64,000 bases of DNA from Paenibacillus sp. S150 (GTDB lineage Bacteria > Bacillota > Bacilli > Paenibacillales > Paenibacillaceae), in assembly GCF_019352175.1 (NCBI RefSeq), contig NZ_JACBYI010000001.1, positions 310,001-374,000 on the forward strand, given 5' to 3'. The notes below the pieces were generated by a model. The model was not told where the DNA came from. It made no database searches and saw nothing but the letters and a program-made list of their open reading frames with translations. A program made the translations under genes and the position numbers. Shown here one piece after another: positions 19,412 to 28,766 of the stretch (position 1 is the stretch's first letter; each line of letters opens with the position of its first letter).

Positions 19412-20347
19412 CTACTCTTCCGGAAGCAGTTCCATTTCAAACAGCTCATCACGGTCGCACACAAGCATACCTTCGACGACATCAAGCCGGGCCGCCTGAA
19501 TCGAGGAACGACGGCTTTCGTATCTTCCTTCCAGATCTTCCTGATTCACTGTCTCATCTCTCCCAGGATGTGTGAAATAGAAGATAATAGCCTGCTCTCC
19601 TTGTACGACGACATCTGCATGCAGGCCGATTGTCCCATCATCCTCGCGCGTACCCGGCTGATCAAGGATCAATCCCGTCCGTACCCACGTATCCAAATCA
19701 TAGGAGCGGAACACACCTTGACCTCTCCATTCATCGACAATCATCCAGTAATACCCCTTAAACAGAAAGACGTTCGGACCCTCGTGAGGTCGCTCCGTAA
19801 GTACCGGTCCAACAACTTCCCATTGGTACAAGTCTTTACTATCGGCTGCGTAGGTATGTGACTGATCGGCCTCATCCTTGTACCACATGCGGAAGCCGCC
19901 GCCCGGCAGCTCGTGGATGCAGGCGTCAATGATCCGGTCGGAGCTCAATTCCAGCTTGGAGCAGAACGTCCAATCCAGCAGGTTCAGGCTGGTATAATGC
20001 ATCAAATCACGCTTGTGGCCGGCCCAACTGATTGGAACACCTTGGATGTAGCTGACATACATATGGTAGATCCCTTCATGCCAATAGATTTCCGGCGCCC
20101 AAAAGGTATTACGGCCCCACTCGATATCAAGTCCCTGCAGTGTACCACGGTAGAGCCAGCTTTTCCCGCCGTCCCGCGAGGAAGCGACGCCAAGGTCAGT
20201 ACCGTGTACCCAGGCGAACCGCTCTCCCTCCGCTGTTGCTCTGCGATTTGTATAAATCATCCACCATTCCTGGGCTTCCCGGTTCCAAACAACCACGGGA
20301 TCTGCAGCGCCGTCATAGATAGGATCACGGAATAAAGGTGCTTTCAT
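19412..20347 (-). CDS. GH43/GH32-like beta-propeller glycosidase
   Basis: 311 residues, ATG with GAAGGGATG upstream. Propeller features include AADPVVVWNREAQEWWMIYT at the start, TFWAPEIYWHEGIYHMYVSY, IDACIHELPGGGFRMWYKDE and EGPNVFLFKGYYWMIVDEWR. This is the clan of GH43, GH32 and GH117-type enzymes; I cannot assign the family. There is no signal peptide. A remnant of a close paralogue lies at 6390-6735. Immediately upstream is a decayed GH43 gene (20386-21200), so this gene has lost its partner, while the other copy kept the partner and lost this one. Confidence 0.82.
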   Translation of the reverse strand: MKAPLFRDPIYDGAADPVVVWNREAQEWWMIYTNRRATAEGERFAWVHGTDLGVASSRDGGKSWLYRGTLQGLDIEWGRNTFWAPEIYWHEGIYHMYVSYIQGVPISWAGHKRDLMHYTSLNLLDWTFCSKLELSSDRIIDACIHELPGGGFRMWYKDEADQSHTYAADSKDLYQWEVVGPVLTERPHEGPNVFLFKGYYWMIVDEWRGQGVFRSYDLDTWVRTGLILDQPGTREDDGTIGLHADVVVQGEQAIIFYFTHPGRDETVNQEDLEGRYESRRSSIQAARLDVVEGMLVCDRDELFEMELLPEE

Positions 20348-20385
20348 TTTGATTCATCCCTTCTCAGATAAAATGTCAAACCCAT

Positions 20386-21200
20386 TAGATTACAGTCCAG
20401 CCTGATAACAGAATGCGCTAAGAACACTTTTCCTTTTTGCTCGATCAGTGTCTGCCGGCCGAGCGTGTAATAATCTTTTTTTAAGCATAGTATACGATGA
20501 ACCACTTGCCTTCAGATGTATCCACTAGCGTGGGCATGCCCTTTGGGCCACCACTTCTCGCTGTGGTCCTACGTATGCACAATCGGATTGTACGGTGAAT
20601 TTTCCCAGGATACTTCCTGCGATTCAGCGCGCGCGAAAACGTTCATCTGGCTAGTCGCTGGTCCGGCGGTCCCGCCTAGTGCACAGGTCAAGTAGTAATA
20701 TCCTTCTTTAAACGTAAGATTGGGGGACTCGAGATAGAAGCCTTCCATGAGTCACTCCCTGGGAGATCTCCAGCCCTCGTGCACCTGATCCAGTCTCCCC
20801 GCCGTATATAAGCCCTCCTTAGCCAATGTAATTCGGTATCCTTTAGACAAAAAACAGGTAGCGGTTGCCCTCTAGGTCTATGGCATGTTCCGGATCAATG
20901 TAACCAATCTTCAGATCGACCAGTTTTCTCTATGGTCCTGCGGGATGCACTGTCGTTACGACATAATTGGGTTTCACCTGTTGGAAAATAAATTTAGAAC
21001 AGTTCTTCGTAGAAGATCAAATCTGGTGCCATGATCGACCGGCTACATGCTCGGAAATCGCATGCACGATCGGTTCCCAATCGGTCAGATTTCGGGAGTG
21101 CTAAACAAGAAGTCCCGGTGTGTAATGGAAGGAAGAATGGGTCATATAATAATCCTGTCCGACTCTTACCTCCAATTCGCATAATAAATGCAGCTAGATG
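20386..21200 (-). pseudogene. Decayed GH43 gene, paralogue of 6747-8165
   Basis: Reads in parallel with the intact GH43 gene: AGCGTGTAATAATC, GGATTGTACGGTGAATTTTC and GGGTCATATAATAAT have direct counterparts at 7390-8100. About 560 bp encoding most of the C-terminal beta-sandwich is missing between 20430 and 20450, and many indels break the frame. The start codon region is lost. It lies between a glycosidase gene and the second importer. Confidence 0.88.
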
Positions 21201-21321
21201 CATTCATAAATGTTGATACTCACCTTCTATTCTAGTGACCAAGTATCACTAGTTGTTTTCGTTATTTTCCCAAAAATGTTCAGATATTGATCTTTTTTGC
21301 GAATTTTCAGCGGCATAGCTT

Positions 21322-21362
21322 GGCCCTAAAGCGGCGGGGAAATATCCTCTAGCTTTAGGGCC
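21322..21362 (-). terminator. Inverted repeat after the second binding-protein gene
   Basis: GGCCCTAAAGC and GCTTTAGGGCC form an 11-bp stem with a 19-nt loop 22 bp past the stop of the lipoprotein gene. No clear T-tract follows on the minus strand, so this may act as a 3' stabiliser or a weak terminator. Confidence 0.5.
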
Positions 21363-21383
21363 TGGCCAAATACTTTTAAATTA

Positions 21384-23000
21384 CTATAGGCCCTGTTCCT
21401 TAGCCTTCGCGTTCACTTCTTTAATCGCATCATTCAAACCTTTCGATTCATAGCCTTTCAACACTTTTTGCCACATCGTCGCCGGATCATCCTCCCCGAT
21501 AATCGTGTTGACCATATCGTCGACTAGAGTTGAGGTGGACAGCTTATTTTTGGCTGGAGTGGACATCAGCATAATATCGAAATTAATCGGAGTAGGCGTA
21601 TATTCGGCTTTGAATTTATTGAAAGTCTCCTGATCCAATGCTTCCCATGCGGCGATATCCGGATTGGAGTTAACCACTGTCTTGCCCGCCTTGTATAAGG
21701 CTCCATGCCACTGTGCCAACGCATTAATCGAATTAGTTATCGGATATTTGGTAGCCAAAGATTCATCACTTTTGAGAAGTGAGGTCGCCTTGTCATTCTC
21801 TATTTTGTAATCCACATCGAGAATGCCATTTTTAACAAGCAAGGAATACTCTTCGGAGGCCATAAAGTCGACTAACTGTAAGGCACGGTCAAATTCCTCA
21901 TCGCTCATCTTGTTATTGAAATATATTTCGGACCAATAAGGAGTTGTCGCAAACGTATAACGCTTACCATCATCTGCAGGCCAGATACTCATGAATCCAA
22001 CGGCATCGGATATTTCCACGCCTGGATTCGCTTTATGAAATGCATCAATATTGGCAACTGTATTGATTGCACCTCCGTAATTAACAAACGATTTGCCGTT
22101 TAAAAACTTGGTTGTGCCGTCGCTCGCTTTTTGGATAGCAAAGTCCTTATCCAGCAACCCTTCATTGTACAGGGTTCTCAATTGCGTAAGTCCCTCATTG
22201 ATTCGCGGCGAAGCATAAGCAGGTATCCATAGATCTCCTTCTTTAGTCCAGGAATTCGTATTGGACATTTCAGGAAAGCTGCCCAAAAACTGCGTATCAA
22301 TATAGCCTTTATTCTCCAAAGTCACGCCCACCGCATCGGGATGCAGCTTCTTCACAGCCTTGATCATAGCTACATATTCATCAAAGTTGCTTGGGGTGGA
22401 AGTATAACCGGCTTCCGCCGCCCAGTCCTTCCGGTAAAGAATCGAACGGTCCATAATCCAATCGCTTGAATCATTATAGGTCATCCTTGGAATCATGTAG
22501 AACTTACCATCTACCTTCAGCGGTGTGACAGAAGGTAAATTCATAATCCGTTCAATATTGGGATATTTGCTTAAATCATCCGGCAGCGGCTTTATAATGC
22601 CTTGTTTCGCCCAAGAAGCATACAACGCTTGGTTGTCTACCGCGATCACGTTCGGAAAAATATCTGGTAACTGCCCTGAGGCTGCCCATACCTTTGTCTT
22701 CTCCATATAATCGTTCCAGGTTAATTGAACCGGATTCAATGTCACATTGAATTTCTTCTCCAAATCGTTGAAAATTGTATCGTTTTCAGCTCCCGGAGCG
22801 TCGAACCCGTCCTGAATATTCATGAACGAAACATCCAAGTCCAAATGCTTCGAAGTACCCTGATTCGTACCGTTGGAGGTATCTTCCGCTGATGTGGATG
22901 TTGTATTAGCTGACTTTCCATCGCTACTACAGCCTGAAAATACAGCCGTTAACGCCAGCATCAGCAACGCCAAGGATACAATCTTTTGATTCTTTCTCAT
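21384..23000 (-). CDS. Extracellular sugar-binding lipoprotein of the second importer
   Basis: 538 residues from an ATG at 23000 (AAGGGG nine bases upstream); a longer frame to 23048 lacks a ribosome site. The signal peptide ends at the lipobox VFSGC, with a Ser/Thr linker after it. The body is a large family 1 solute-binding protein (ILYRKDWAAEAGYTSTPSNF). It follows two permease genes on the same strand with a gap of 157 bp. It differs clearly in sequence from the 16383-18065 protein, so the two importers probably handle different oligosaccharides. Confidence 0.92.
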   Translation of the reverse strand: MRKNQKIVSLALLMLALTAVFSGCSSDGKSANTTSTSAEDTSNGTNQGTSKHLDLDVSFMNIQDGFDAPGAENDTIFNDLEKKFNVTLNPVQLTWNDYMEKTKVWAASGQLPDIFPNVIAVDNQALYASWAKQGIIKPLPDDLSKYPNIERIMNLPSVTPLKVDGKFYMIPRMTYNDSSDWIMDRSILYRKDWAAEAGYTSTPSNFDEYVAMIKAVKKLHPDAVGVTLENKGYIDTQFLGSFPEMSNTNSWTKEGDLWIPAYASPRINEGLTQLRTLYNEGLLDKDFAIQKASDGTTKFLNGKSFVNYGGAINTVANIDAFHKANPGVEISDAVGFMSIWPADDGKRYTFATTPYWSEIYFNNKMSDEEFDRALQLVDFMASEEYSLLVKNGILDVDYKIENDKATSLLKSDESLATKYPITNSINALAQWHGALYKAGKTVVNSNPDIAAWEALDQETFNKFKAEYTPTPINFDIMLMSTPAKNKLSTSTLVDDMVNTIIGEDDPATMWQKVLKGYESKGLNDAIKEVNAKAKEQGL

Positions 23001-23157
23001 GCCTGCTATCCCCTTTTTATAATATTTTATAATAATGGCATATGCCAAAATTAACTTTTTTTAGATATTATTCTCTCCATGAAATCTAATCTGCAGTCTA
23101 CTGCATACGTTTTCACACTCTATATCAGATCAGGATAACTGTATTGCGGATTCCAAT

Positions 23158-24039
23158 TCAACCTTTGACAGAACCGATCATTATCCCTTTAGCAAAATAC
23201 TTTTGCACGAATGGGTAGATCATAATAATGGGGACGGAAGAAATGATGATCATTGCAGATTTAATTGAATCTCCGTAAATATTCTGTGTCCCTTGCGCAA
23301 GTTGCGCTCCCACTGTACTGTTAATGATCTGGCTAATATTCGTGATCGCGTTACGCAACACCAGTTGCAGCGGATACAATTTCGTATCGTTAATGAAAAG
23401 AGTTGGCAGCCACCACTCGTTCCATCGGTCTACTGCGTAAAACAACGTCATTGTCGCGATAATAGGCATGGAGACCGGAACTACAATTCTCCACAAAATG
23501 GTAAGGTCATTGGCCCCGTCGATTTTTGCAGATTCCTCCAAGGAAGGCGATACCGTATTAAAGAAGTTTTTCATCATGATTAAATAGAAGGTATTCACCG
23601 CCGGCGGTATGATCATCACCAGCAGATTATTCTGCAGATGCAGCTTCTGCAGTGTCAGAAAGTAAGGAATGAGTCCTCCGGAAAAAAACATCGTAAAAAT
23701 GATTGCATTAAAAATAATGTTGCGTCCCGGCAATGACTTCTTAGACAGCGAATATGCCCCCGCCGTGCTGATTATTATGCTGAGAAGAGTCCCCCCTATC
23801 GTCACCATTACCGAGATGCCCAGACCGCGCATTACTTTACCTTCCAGAAACAGAAATCGATAAGCCGAGAAGTCAAACGTTTTCGGGAATAAGAACACTT
23901 TGCCTGTTCCCGAGTCTGATATCGTTGAAAAGGATAGCATAAACGTCTGGTAGAACGGAAAGAGTGCAATGACAGCCATGATTCCAAGGAACAGAGTGAT
24001 CAGCGTATTTGGCCAGTTGAGTTTGTTTTTTTTCGCCAC
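23158..24039 (-). CDS. Carbohydrate ABC transporter permease (MalG type)
   Basis: 293 residues from a GTG at 24039 with GGAGGG seven bases upstream; it begins at the base after the stop of the preceding permease. Six membrane helices, EAA loop LEESAKIDGANDLTILWRIV and the usual ending FVQKYFAKGIMIGSVKG. It forms the membrane channel of the second importer with the 24040-24999 permease. Confidence 0.92.
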   Translation of the reverse strand: MAKKNKLNWPNTLITLFLGIMAVIALFPFYQTFMLSFSTISDSGTGKVFLFPKTFDFSAYRFLFLEGKVMRGLGISVMVTIGGTLLSIIISTAGAYSLSKKSLPGRNIIFNAIIFTMFFSGGLIPYFLTLQKLHLQNNLLVMIIPPAVNTFYLIMMKNFFNTVSPSLEESAKIDGANDLTILWRIVVPVSMPIIATMTLFYAVDRWNEWWLPTLFINDTKLYPLQLVLRNAITNISQIINSTVGAQLAQGTQNIYGDSIKSAMIIISSVPIIMIYPFVQKYFAKGIMIGSVKG

Positions 24040-24999
24040 CTATAGTCCCTCCTCTTTGCCAAACCGGACCACGATATAATTAGCTCCGAACAGCAGGGCA
24101 AAGTTGATTGCAGACTTCAATAGCCCAACTGTCGTAGAGAATCCGAACCCCGTCGCATCTGTAAATGCACTTCGGTACACAAAGGTATCAATAATGTCCG
24201 AATATGCATACACCGCCGAGTTGTATAGATTAAATATCTGATCAAACCCACCGTTCATCACGTTGCCTACGGCCAAGATTAACAATATCGCAGCAGTCGA
24301 TTTGAGCACCGGCCAAGTGATTGCCCGCATCTGCTGGAATCGGTTTGCCCCATCGACAGAAACTGCTTCATATAGTTCCGGGTTAATTCCTGCAATTGCC
24401 GCCAAATACAAGATGCAAGACCAGCCCGCTTCCTTCCAAATATTACTAATGAACAAAACGACTGTAAATCCGGGTCCGCTGGTTAACACTGATGCTTTCT
24501 CAGCGCCGAACAACGTTAGCACCTGATTGTACAACCCCTGATCACTGAAGATACCGATGATGATCCCACTTAAAACGACCCAGCTTATGAAATGGGGGAA
24601 GGTGAACACCGTCTGAAATACCCGCGTCAACCTCCCCTTCGAGATTTCGTTCAGCAGTAATGCCAATACAATCGGGATCGGAAATTCGATAATTAAGCGC
24701 CCCATACTGATCAGAATCGTGTTGCGGAATGCGGTCCAAAAATCAGGATTTCCGAAAACCGCACTGAAGTTGGCGAAATGATTCCACGGACTGCCAATAA
24801 TCCCTTTGGAATAGTCGAATTCTTTAAAAGCCAGAAGAACGCCATACATTGGAATATAGGAAAAAATAATATAAAAGATGACCAAGGGTGTCAGTAACAA
24901 ATATAGATACTTATGCTTAACTATTTCTTTCCAAAGTATCCCGCTTGGTCGCCGCGCAGTTGTACTGTCGGAATATTGAAGCTTAGCGGAGCTTGCCAT
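24040..24999 (-). CDS. Carbohydrate ABC transporter permease (LplB type)
   Basis: 319 residues from an ATG at 24999 placed 5-6 bases after GAGGTGA; the GTG at 25008 lies within that ribosome site and is less likely. Six membrane helices starting at YLYLLLTPLVIFYIIFSYIP; EAA loop YEAVSVDGANRFQQMRAITW. It is the first gene of the second importer operon, with a full-match cre site at 25070-25084 in its leader. As with the first importer, no ATPase gene is nearby. Confidence 0.9.
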   Translation of the reverse strand: MASSAKLQYSDSTTARRPSGILWKEIVKHKYLYLLLTPLVIFYIIFSYIPMYGVLLAFKEFDYSKGIIGSPWNHFANFSAVFGNPDFWTAFRNTILISMGRLIIEFPIPIVLALLLNEISKGRLTRVFQTVFTFPHFISWVVLSGIIIGIFSDQGLYNQVLTLFGAEKASVLTSGPGFTVVLFISNIWKEAGWSCILYLAAIAGINPELYEAVSVDGANRFQQMRAITWPVLKSTAAILLILAVGNVMNGGFDQIFNLYNSAVYAYSDIIDTFVYRSAFTDATGFGFSTTVGLLKSAINFALLFGANYIVVRFGKEEGL

Positions 25000-25069
25000 T
25001 CTCTTCACCTCTGTTTATTGGGATAATCAATCAAATCGGATAATGTCATGCATAGAGTTGTATGCATGG

Positions 25070-25084
25070 ATGGAAGCGATTCCA
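25070..25084 (-). promoter_or_regulatory. cre (CcpA) site before the second importer
   Basis: ATGGAAGCGATTCCA matches WTGNAANCGNWNNCW at all 15 positions and is part of the palindrome ATGGAAGCGATTCCAT. It lies about 70 bp before the permease start, a position expected for glucose repression. A weaker cre-like match (TGAAAGCGATTAAC) is at 25244-25257. Confidence 0.72.
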
Positions 25085-25322
25085 TCCCCCTCCAGGGACT
25101 TCTACTTTTCAACAGAATGATAGAATAACTCATTCTTCCGTATTCACTTCCTTTCTTTTTCTTGACTCTATCCATAATTATAGACTGCGTCTCTACAAGG
25201 GTGTATTCACGCAACTTAGTGATACTTGCACTCTACTTATTAATGAAAGCGATTAACCAAAAGCAAAATCTAACAAAAGTCCATGTTTACATATAAAATA
25301 TCGCTTGTACTTATTGGCAAAC

Positions 25323-25350
25323 AAAAAACTGTCCTTTGGAGGACAGTTTT
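25323..25350 (-). terminator. Rho-independent terminator of the second YesM/YesN operon
   Basis: On the minus strand AAAACTGTCCT pairs with AGGACAGTTTT around a very short loop, followed by TTTGTTTG. The stem starts at the response-regulator stop codon itself. Confidence 0.9.
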
Positions 25351-26777
25351 CAGATGTGCCTAGAGCGGTAAGCACTAGGCGCCAAACCTTTCATCCGCTT
25401 GAATAGCCGGCTGAAGTAGAAATAATCCGTATAGCCCGCCTTTTCAGAAATTTCATTTATCGAATAATCAGTATTCACCAGCAGTCCACAAGCGTATTCA
25501 ATTCGCAAATTTGATAAATATTGGGTTAGTGTGGTTCCATTCTCCTTCTTGAAGAGCTGGCTTATATAGTTGCCATTTAAATTAAATTGCCTTGAAAGAA
25601 ACGGGATGGAAATATCTTCACGAAAGTGCTCGTTGACATAGTCAAAAATGGCGTTAAACGTCCGATTATGTCCGTGCGGGCGTTGGACGAAAGTGTTTGT
25701 CCTCATCTTTTCGGATAGAATTTTCTTCAGAAATTTCAGCATATCTGTGACATCCTTAAATATCCTCTCTAACTGGCTAAAAGTGAAAATGTAGTCCTCA
25801 TATATTTCGCCTTCGTTTCGGCCTAAATACATCATCACCTGGTTATACACAATAACCGCATGTCTGATATGCAATTCTCCTTCCAAAAACTGATCTTCCA
25901 TTGCCTGCAATGTGGCATAAAGCGCATAATTATCATTGTTAGTGATCGCTTCTTCCATTGCCTTCATGCCATATTGCTTTTCTGTCAGTTCCATTTCCCG
26001 CTGTGCAAATGAATATTTGCTACCTAATGTAAAAAAACGGTAGGCTTTGATTTCAGCTTCCTCCAGTGCAGACTTGATAGCTTCAGCTTGGTGAATGATC
26101 TTGCTGACACCAATTCCTCTAACCCCTTCCATTATGATCGGCGGCATATCGAAACTCAGTTGTTCTTCAGCCTTAATCTGAACCAGGTAGGCATACATTC
26201 CAAAACCAATGCGCAACGTAATCGTTCCGCTGCATCCTTTCGGGTGAAGCCTGCTTTTACCGACTGAAACTATAACTTTTATACCCGCCGCGGCATGTGG
26301 TTCAATTCCCGCATTTTTTAGTGACCGGTTTAAATATTCCACCGCTTCTTCGCCAGCATCTTCAATATAATCCAGAATTCTTCCTTCATCCGGGATATTC
26401 CGGGTTTCCAGCACTGTGCTTGCTTTCTTCAGGAACATCGCAATCTCTGTCTCGTCGAAAGGCTTTAGGCAGTAGCCGAAAGCCCCATAATTGATGGCTT
26501 TTTGGGCAAGGGCAAATTCTGCATACCCGCTGATTACACAAACCATAGGTTGGAGCGGAAACTTCTGCAGCTCTTTAATGAGTTCCAATCCGCTCATGCC
26601 TGGCATGCGGATATCCGTGAAAACCACATCTGGCTTCAACTGTTCAATGGTGTCGTATGCTTCCGCTCCGCTTAAAGCGTAGCCCACTAGCTCAAAGCCA
26701 TTCCCATTCCAGTCCACACTGGCCATGAGGCTTTTGATGACCAATTCTTCATCGTCGACAAGAAATACTTTATACAT
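25350..26777 (-). CDS. YesN-type response regulator with AraC DNA-binding domain
   Basis: 475 residues from an ATG at 26777, nine bases after AGGAGG and one base after the kinase stop codon. The receiver domain is at residues 1-120 (VFLVDDEELV, phosphoacceptor Asp in VVFTDIRMPGMSG, Lys in CLKPFDETE). The C-terminal AraC domain contains IEYACGLLVNTDYSINEISE and ends GLAPSAYRSR. It pairs with the kinase 26779-28524 and most likely regulates the adjacent importer (21.4-25.0 kb) and perhaps the GH42 gene. Confidence 0.92.
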   Translation of the reverse strand: MYKVFLVDDEELVIKSLMASVDWNGNGFELVGYALSGAEAYDTIEQLKPDVVFTDIRMPGMSGLELIKELQKFPLQPMVCVISGYAEFALAQKAINYGAFGYCLKPFDETEIAMFLKKASTVLETRNIPDEGRILDYIEDAGEEAVEYLNRSLKNAGIEPHAAAGIKVIVSVGKSRLHPKGCSGTITLRIGFGMYAYLVQIKAEEQLSFDMPPIIMEGVRGIGVSKIIHQAEAIKSALEEAEIKAYRFFTLGSKYSFAQREMELTEKQYGMKAMEEAITNNDNYALYATLQAMEDQFLEGELHIRHAVIVYNQVMMYLGRNEGEIYEDYIFTFSQLERIFKDVTDMLKFLKKILSEKMRTNTFVQRPHGHNRTFNAIFDYVNEHFREDISIPFLSRQFNLNGNYISQLFKKENGTTLTQYLSNLRIEYACGLLVNTDYSINEISEKAGYTDYFYFSRLFKRMKGLAPSAYRSRHI

Positions 26778-26778
26778 A

Positions 26779-28524
26779 TCATAGGCCCTCCTCAAGCGGT
26801 ATCGTGATGATAATTTCCGTACCTTCTCCTTCTTTGCTCTTTACGATAATGCCATACCCCTTCCCATAGCTTAAACGTATTCGATTATTTACGTTTAGCA
26901 GCCCGATCCCTACCTTCGAGCACTTTGCCATGTTGTCCGGGTCGGACAGAAACTCATGAATAAATTGAAGTCGCTCCGGTTCAATTCCAGGTCCATTATC
27001 CTTCACAGAAAGCATAAGGGTCTCCTCCGAGCGGACTCCTTTAAGTTTGAGCAAGCCGAATTCATTTTTGATTTCAAGTCCGTGGACAATGGCATTCTCA
27101 ACGAGGGGCTGCAGAATCATTTTGGGTACTCTATAAGCCAAGATTTCATCTGGAAAACAAACGGATACTTCAAATCGGCCTGAGAACCGGATCTGCTGAA
27201 TATAGAGATAACTTTCAATCATCGTAAGCTCTTCACGGAGCGGTACGACATCGGTTCCTTTGACACTGTAACGGAAGATCAAACCAAGTGCCCGGGCCAT
27301 GTTAAAAATTTTGTCCGAGCCTTCATCCACTGCCATCCCTTTTATGGATTCCAGCGTATTGTACAGAAAATGCGGATTAATCTGGCTCTGCAGAAAGGCT
27401 AGTTCCGATTGTTTTTTTACCAGCTCCGCTTTATATAGCTGCGTGTTGCTTGCCACCAACTGATTCGTTAAAAGCTGCAGTTCATCCAGCATCCGATTGA
27501 AATGATTCGCCATCAGATTAATTTCCGCATAACCCTGCAGATTGATTCTTCGGTTCAAATAACCTGAACGTCCCAGCTTGAAATCACCCATGAACTGTAT
27601 CAGTTTTTTAAGCGGTCGGATAATATTGCTGATAACGAGAAAAAAGGGTACTGCCAACAACAGAAAGGCAATGCATACAATGATGACTGAAAGCTTACGA
27701 ATTTCATCTATACCGCTGAGCAAATCGTCCTTGGGCAGTTTGAAAATGATTTTCCCACCGATATCAGGAATCTCACCATTCTGAATGAGATATTTAGTAT
27801 CTCCTCTGTAGGTCTGAGCTTCACTGTAGAAACTCCCTCTCGCGGTAAGGTCATCATTGGTGTAGAATACCTTGCCATTCCGGTCCAAGGCGTAGATTTC
27901 ATTGCCCGTCAACCGGGTCATTTTAGCCGGCAATCCAAGAACCGCCTTAGCCTCCAGAACGAGCATTAGCGTACCGATTCGCTCATTATTATCAAACTCT
28001 GTAATTGAGTAAATTGGACAGCCAGCGATGAAAACGTCCTTATTCACGCCATTGAAGGGTAATGTGGTCAAACCGGTGAAATAATACAGCTGCTTGTCCG
28101 GAATCTCCTTCTCAAAGGGCAGCAGTTCATTGATATCCCCCCTGATGTTGAATCTCGTTCCTGAAGTACCAACAAGGGCGATATCCACAATTCCGTCCTT
28201 TAAATTGATCATATCGGTGATATACCCCTTGAGCTGTATATACTTTTCATATTTAGCAGTTGAATCGGTCTCCGTCAAATAAACCTGCACAATCGCAGAA
28301 TTATAGGCAATATTCTGTATTATCCGTTTGATGGTATCTGTATTTGAGGAAACCGTCTGGTTCATCTGCGAGATCATGTCAGTAAAATATTCATTGTTCT
28401 TCTTTTCGACCACCTCTGAGGATTTGGCATAACTGGTAAAGATGATGAAGAGCATAACTGTAATAATAAATGCTACTAGCAGGGACAGCTGTATACCAAT
28501 GGGCATTTTTTTGAAATAAGCCAT
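26779..28524 (-). CDS. YesM-type sensor histidine kinase
   Basis: 581 residues. Membrane segments at about 13-33 and 275-300 enclose a large extracellular sensor. HAMP follows, then the His_kinase domain with SQINPHFLYNTLESIKGMA (phospho-His) and the HATPase domain (VENAIVHGLEIK, GIGLLNVNNRIRLSYGKGYG). It is translated one base ahead of its partner regulator. A full-match cre site lies at 28652-28666 upstream, so the sensor system itself is probably under catabolite control. Confidence 0.93.
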   Translation of the reverse strand: MAYFKKMPIGIQLSLLVAFIITVMLFIIFTSYAKSSEVVEKKNNEYFTDMISQMNQTVSSNTDTIKRIIQNIAYNSAIVQVYLTETDSTAKYEKYIQLKGYITDMINLKDGIVDIALVGTSGTRFNIRGDINELLPFEKEIPDKQLYYFTGLTTLPFNGVNKDVFIAGCPIYSITEFDNNERIGTLMLVLEAKAVLGLPAKMTRLTGNEIYALDRNGKVFYTNDDLTARGSFYSEAQTYRGDTKYLIQNGEIPDIGGKIIFKLPKDDLLSGIDEIRKLSVIIVCIAFLLLAVPFFLVISNIIRPLKKLIQFMGDFKLGRSGYLNRRINLQGYAEINLMANHFNRMLDELQLLTNQLVASNTQLYKAELVKKQSELAFLQSQINPHFLYNTLESIKGMAVDEGSDKIFNMARALGLIFRYSVKGTDVVPLREELTMIESYLYIQQIRFSGRFEVSVCFPDEILAYRVPKMILQPLVENAIVHGLEIKNEFGLLKLKGVRSEETLMLSVKDNGPGIEPERLQFIHEFLSDPDNMAKCSKVGIGLLNVNNRIRLSYGKGYGIIVKSKEGEGTEIIITIPLEEGL

Positions 28525-28651
28525 ATGTTCACGCCCTCTGAATGAAGTTGATTTCCGGCCGGGCCGATTCCATTAAGAACTTGCTCTCACTTTATTGTAT
28601 CAACATTTGGCCATATCTTTATTCAGCCTGTGAACCAAGTTCCAACATTGA

Positions 28652-28666
28652 TTGTAAGCGATATCA
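28652..28666 (-). promoter_or_regulatory. cre (CcpA) site before the second sensor kinase
   Basis: TTGTAAGCGATATCA matches WTGNAANCGNWNNCW at all positions. It lies 128 bp upstream of the kinase start, between that gene and the GH42 terminator. Confidence 0.65.
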
Positions 28667-28714
28667 CTCATCCTCAATATGTACTTTTCTTATTGAAATA
28701 TGGACACAGGTTAG

Positions 28715-28752
28715 AAAAAAAGGCTCCGCCATTGATGACAATGAGCGAAGCC
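28715..28752 (-). terminator. Rho-independent terminator of the GH42 gene
   Basis: On the minus strand GGCTTCGCTCATTG pairs with CAATGGCGGAGCC with one bulge, followed by seven T residues, 15 bp past the GH42 stop. Confidence 0.9.
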
Positions 28753-28766
28753 AATAATATTTCCCC

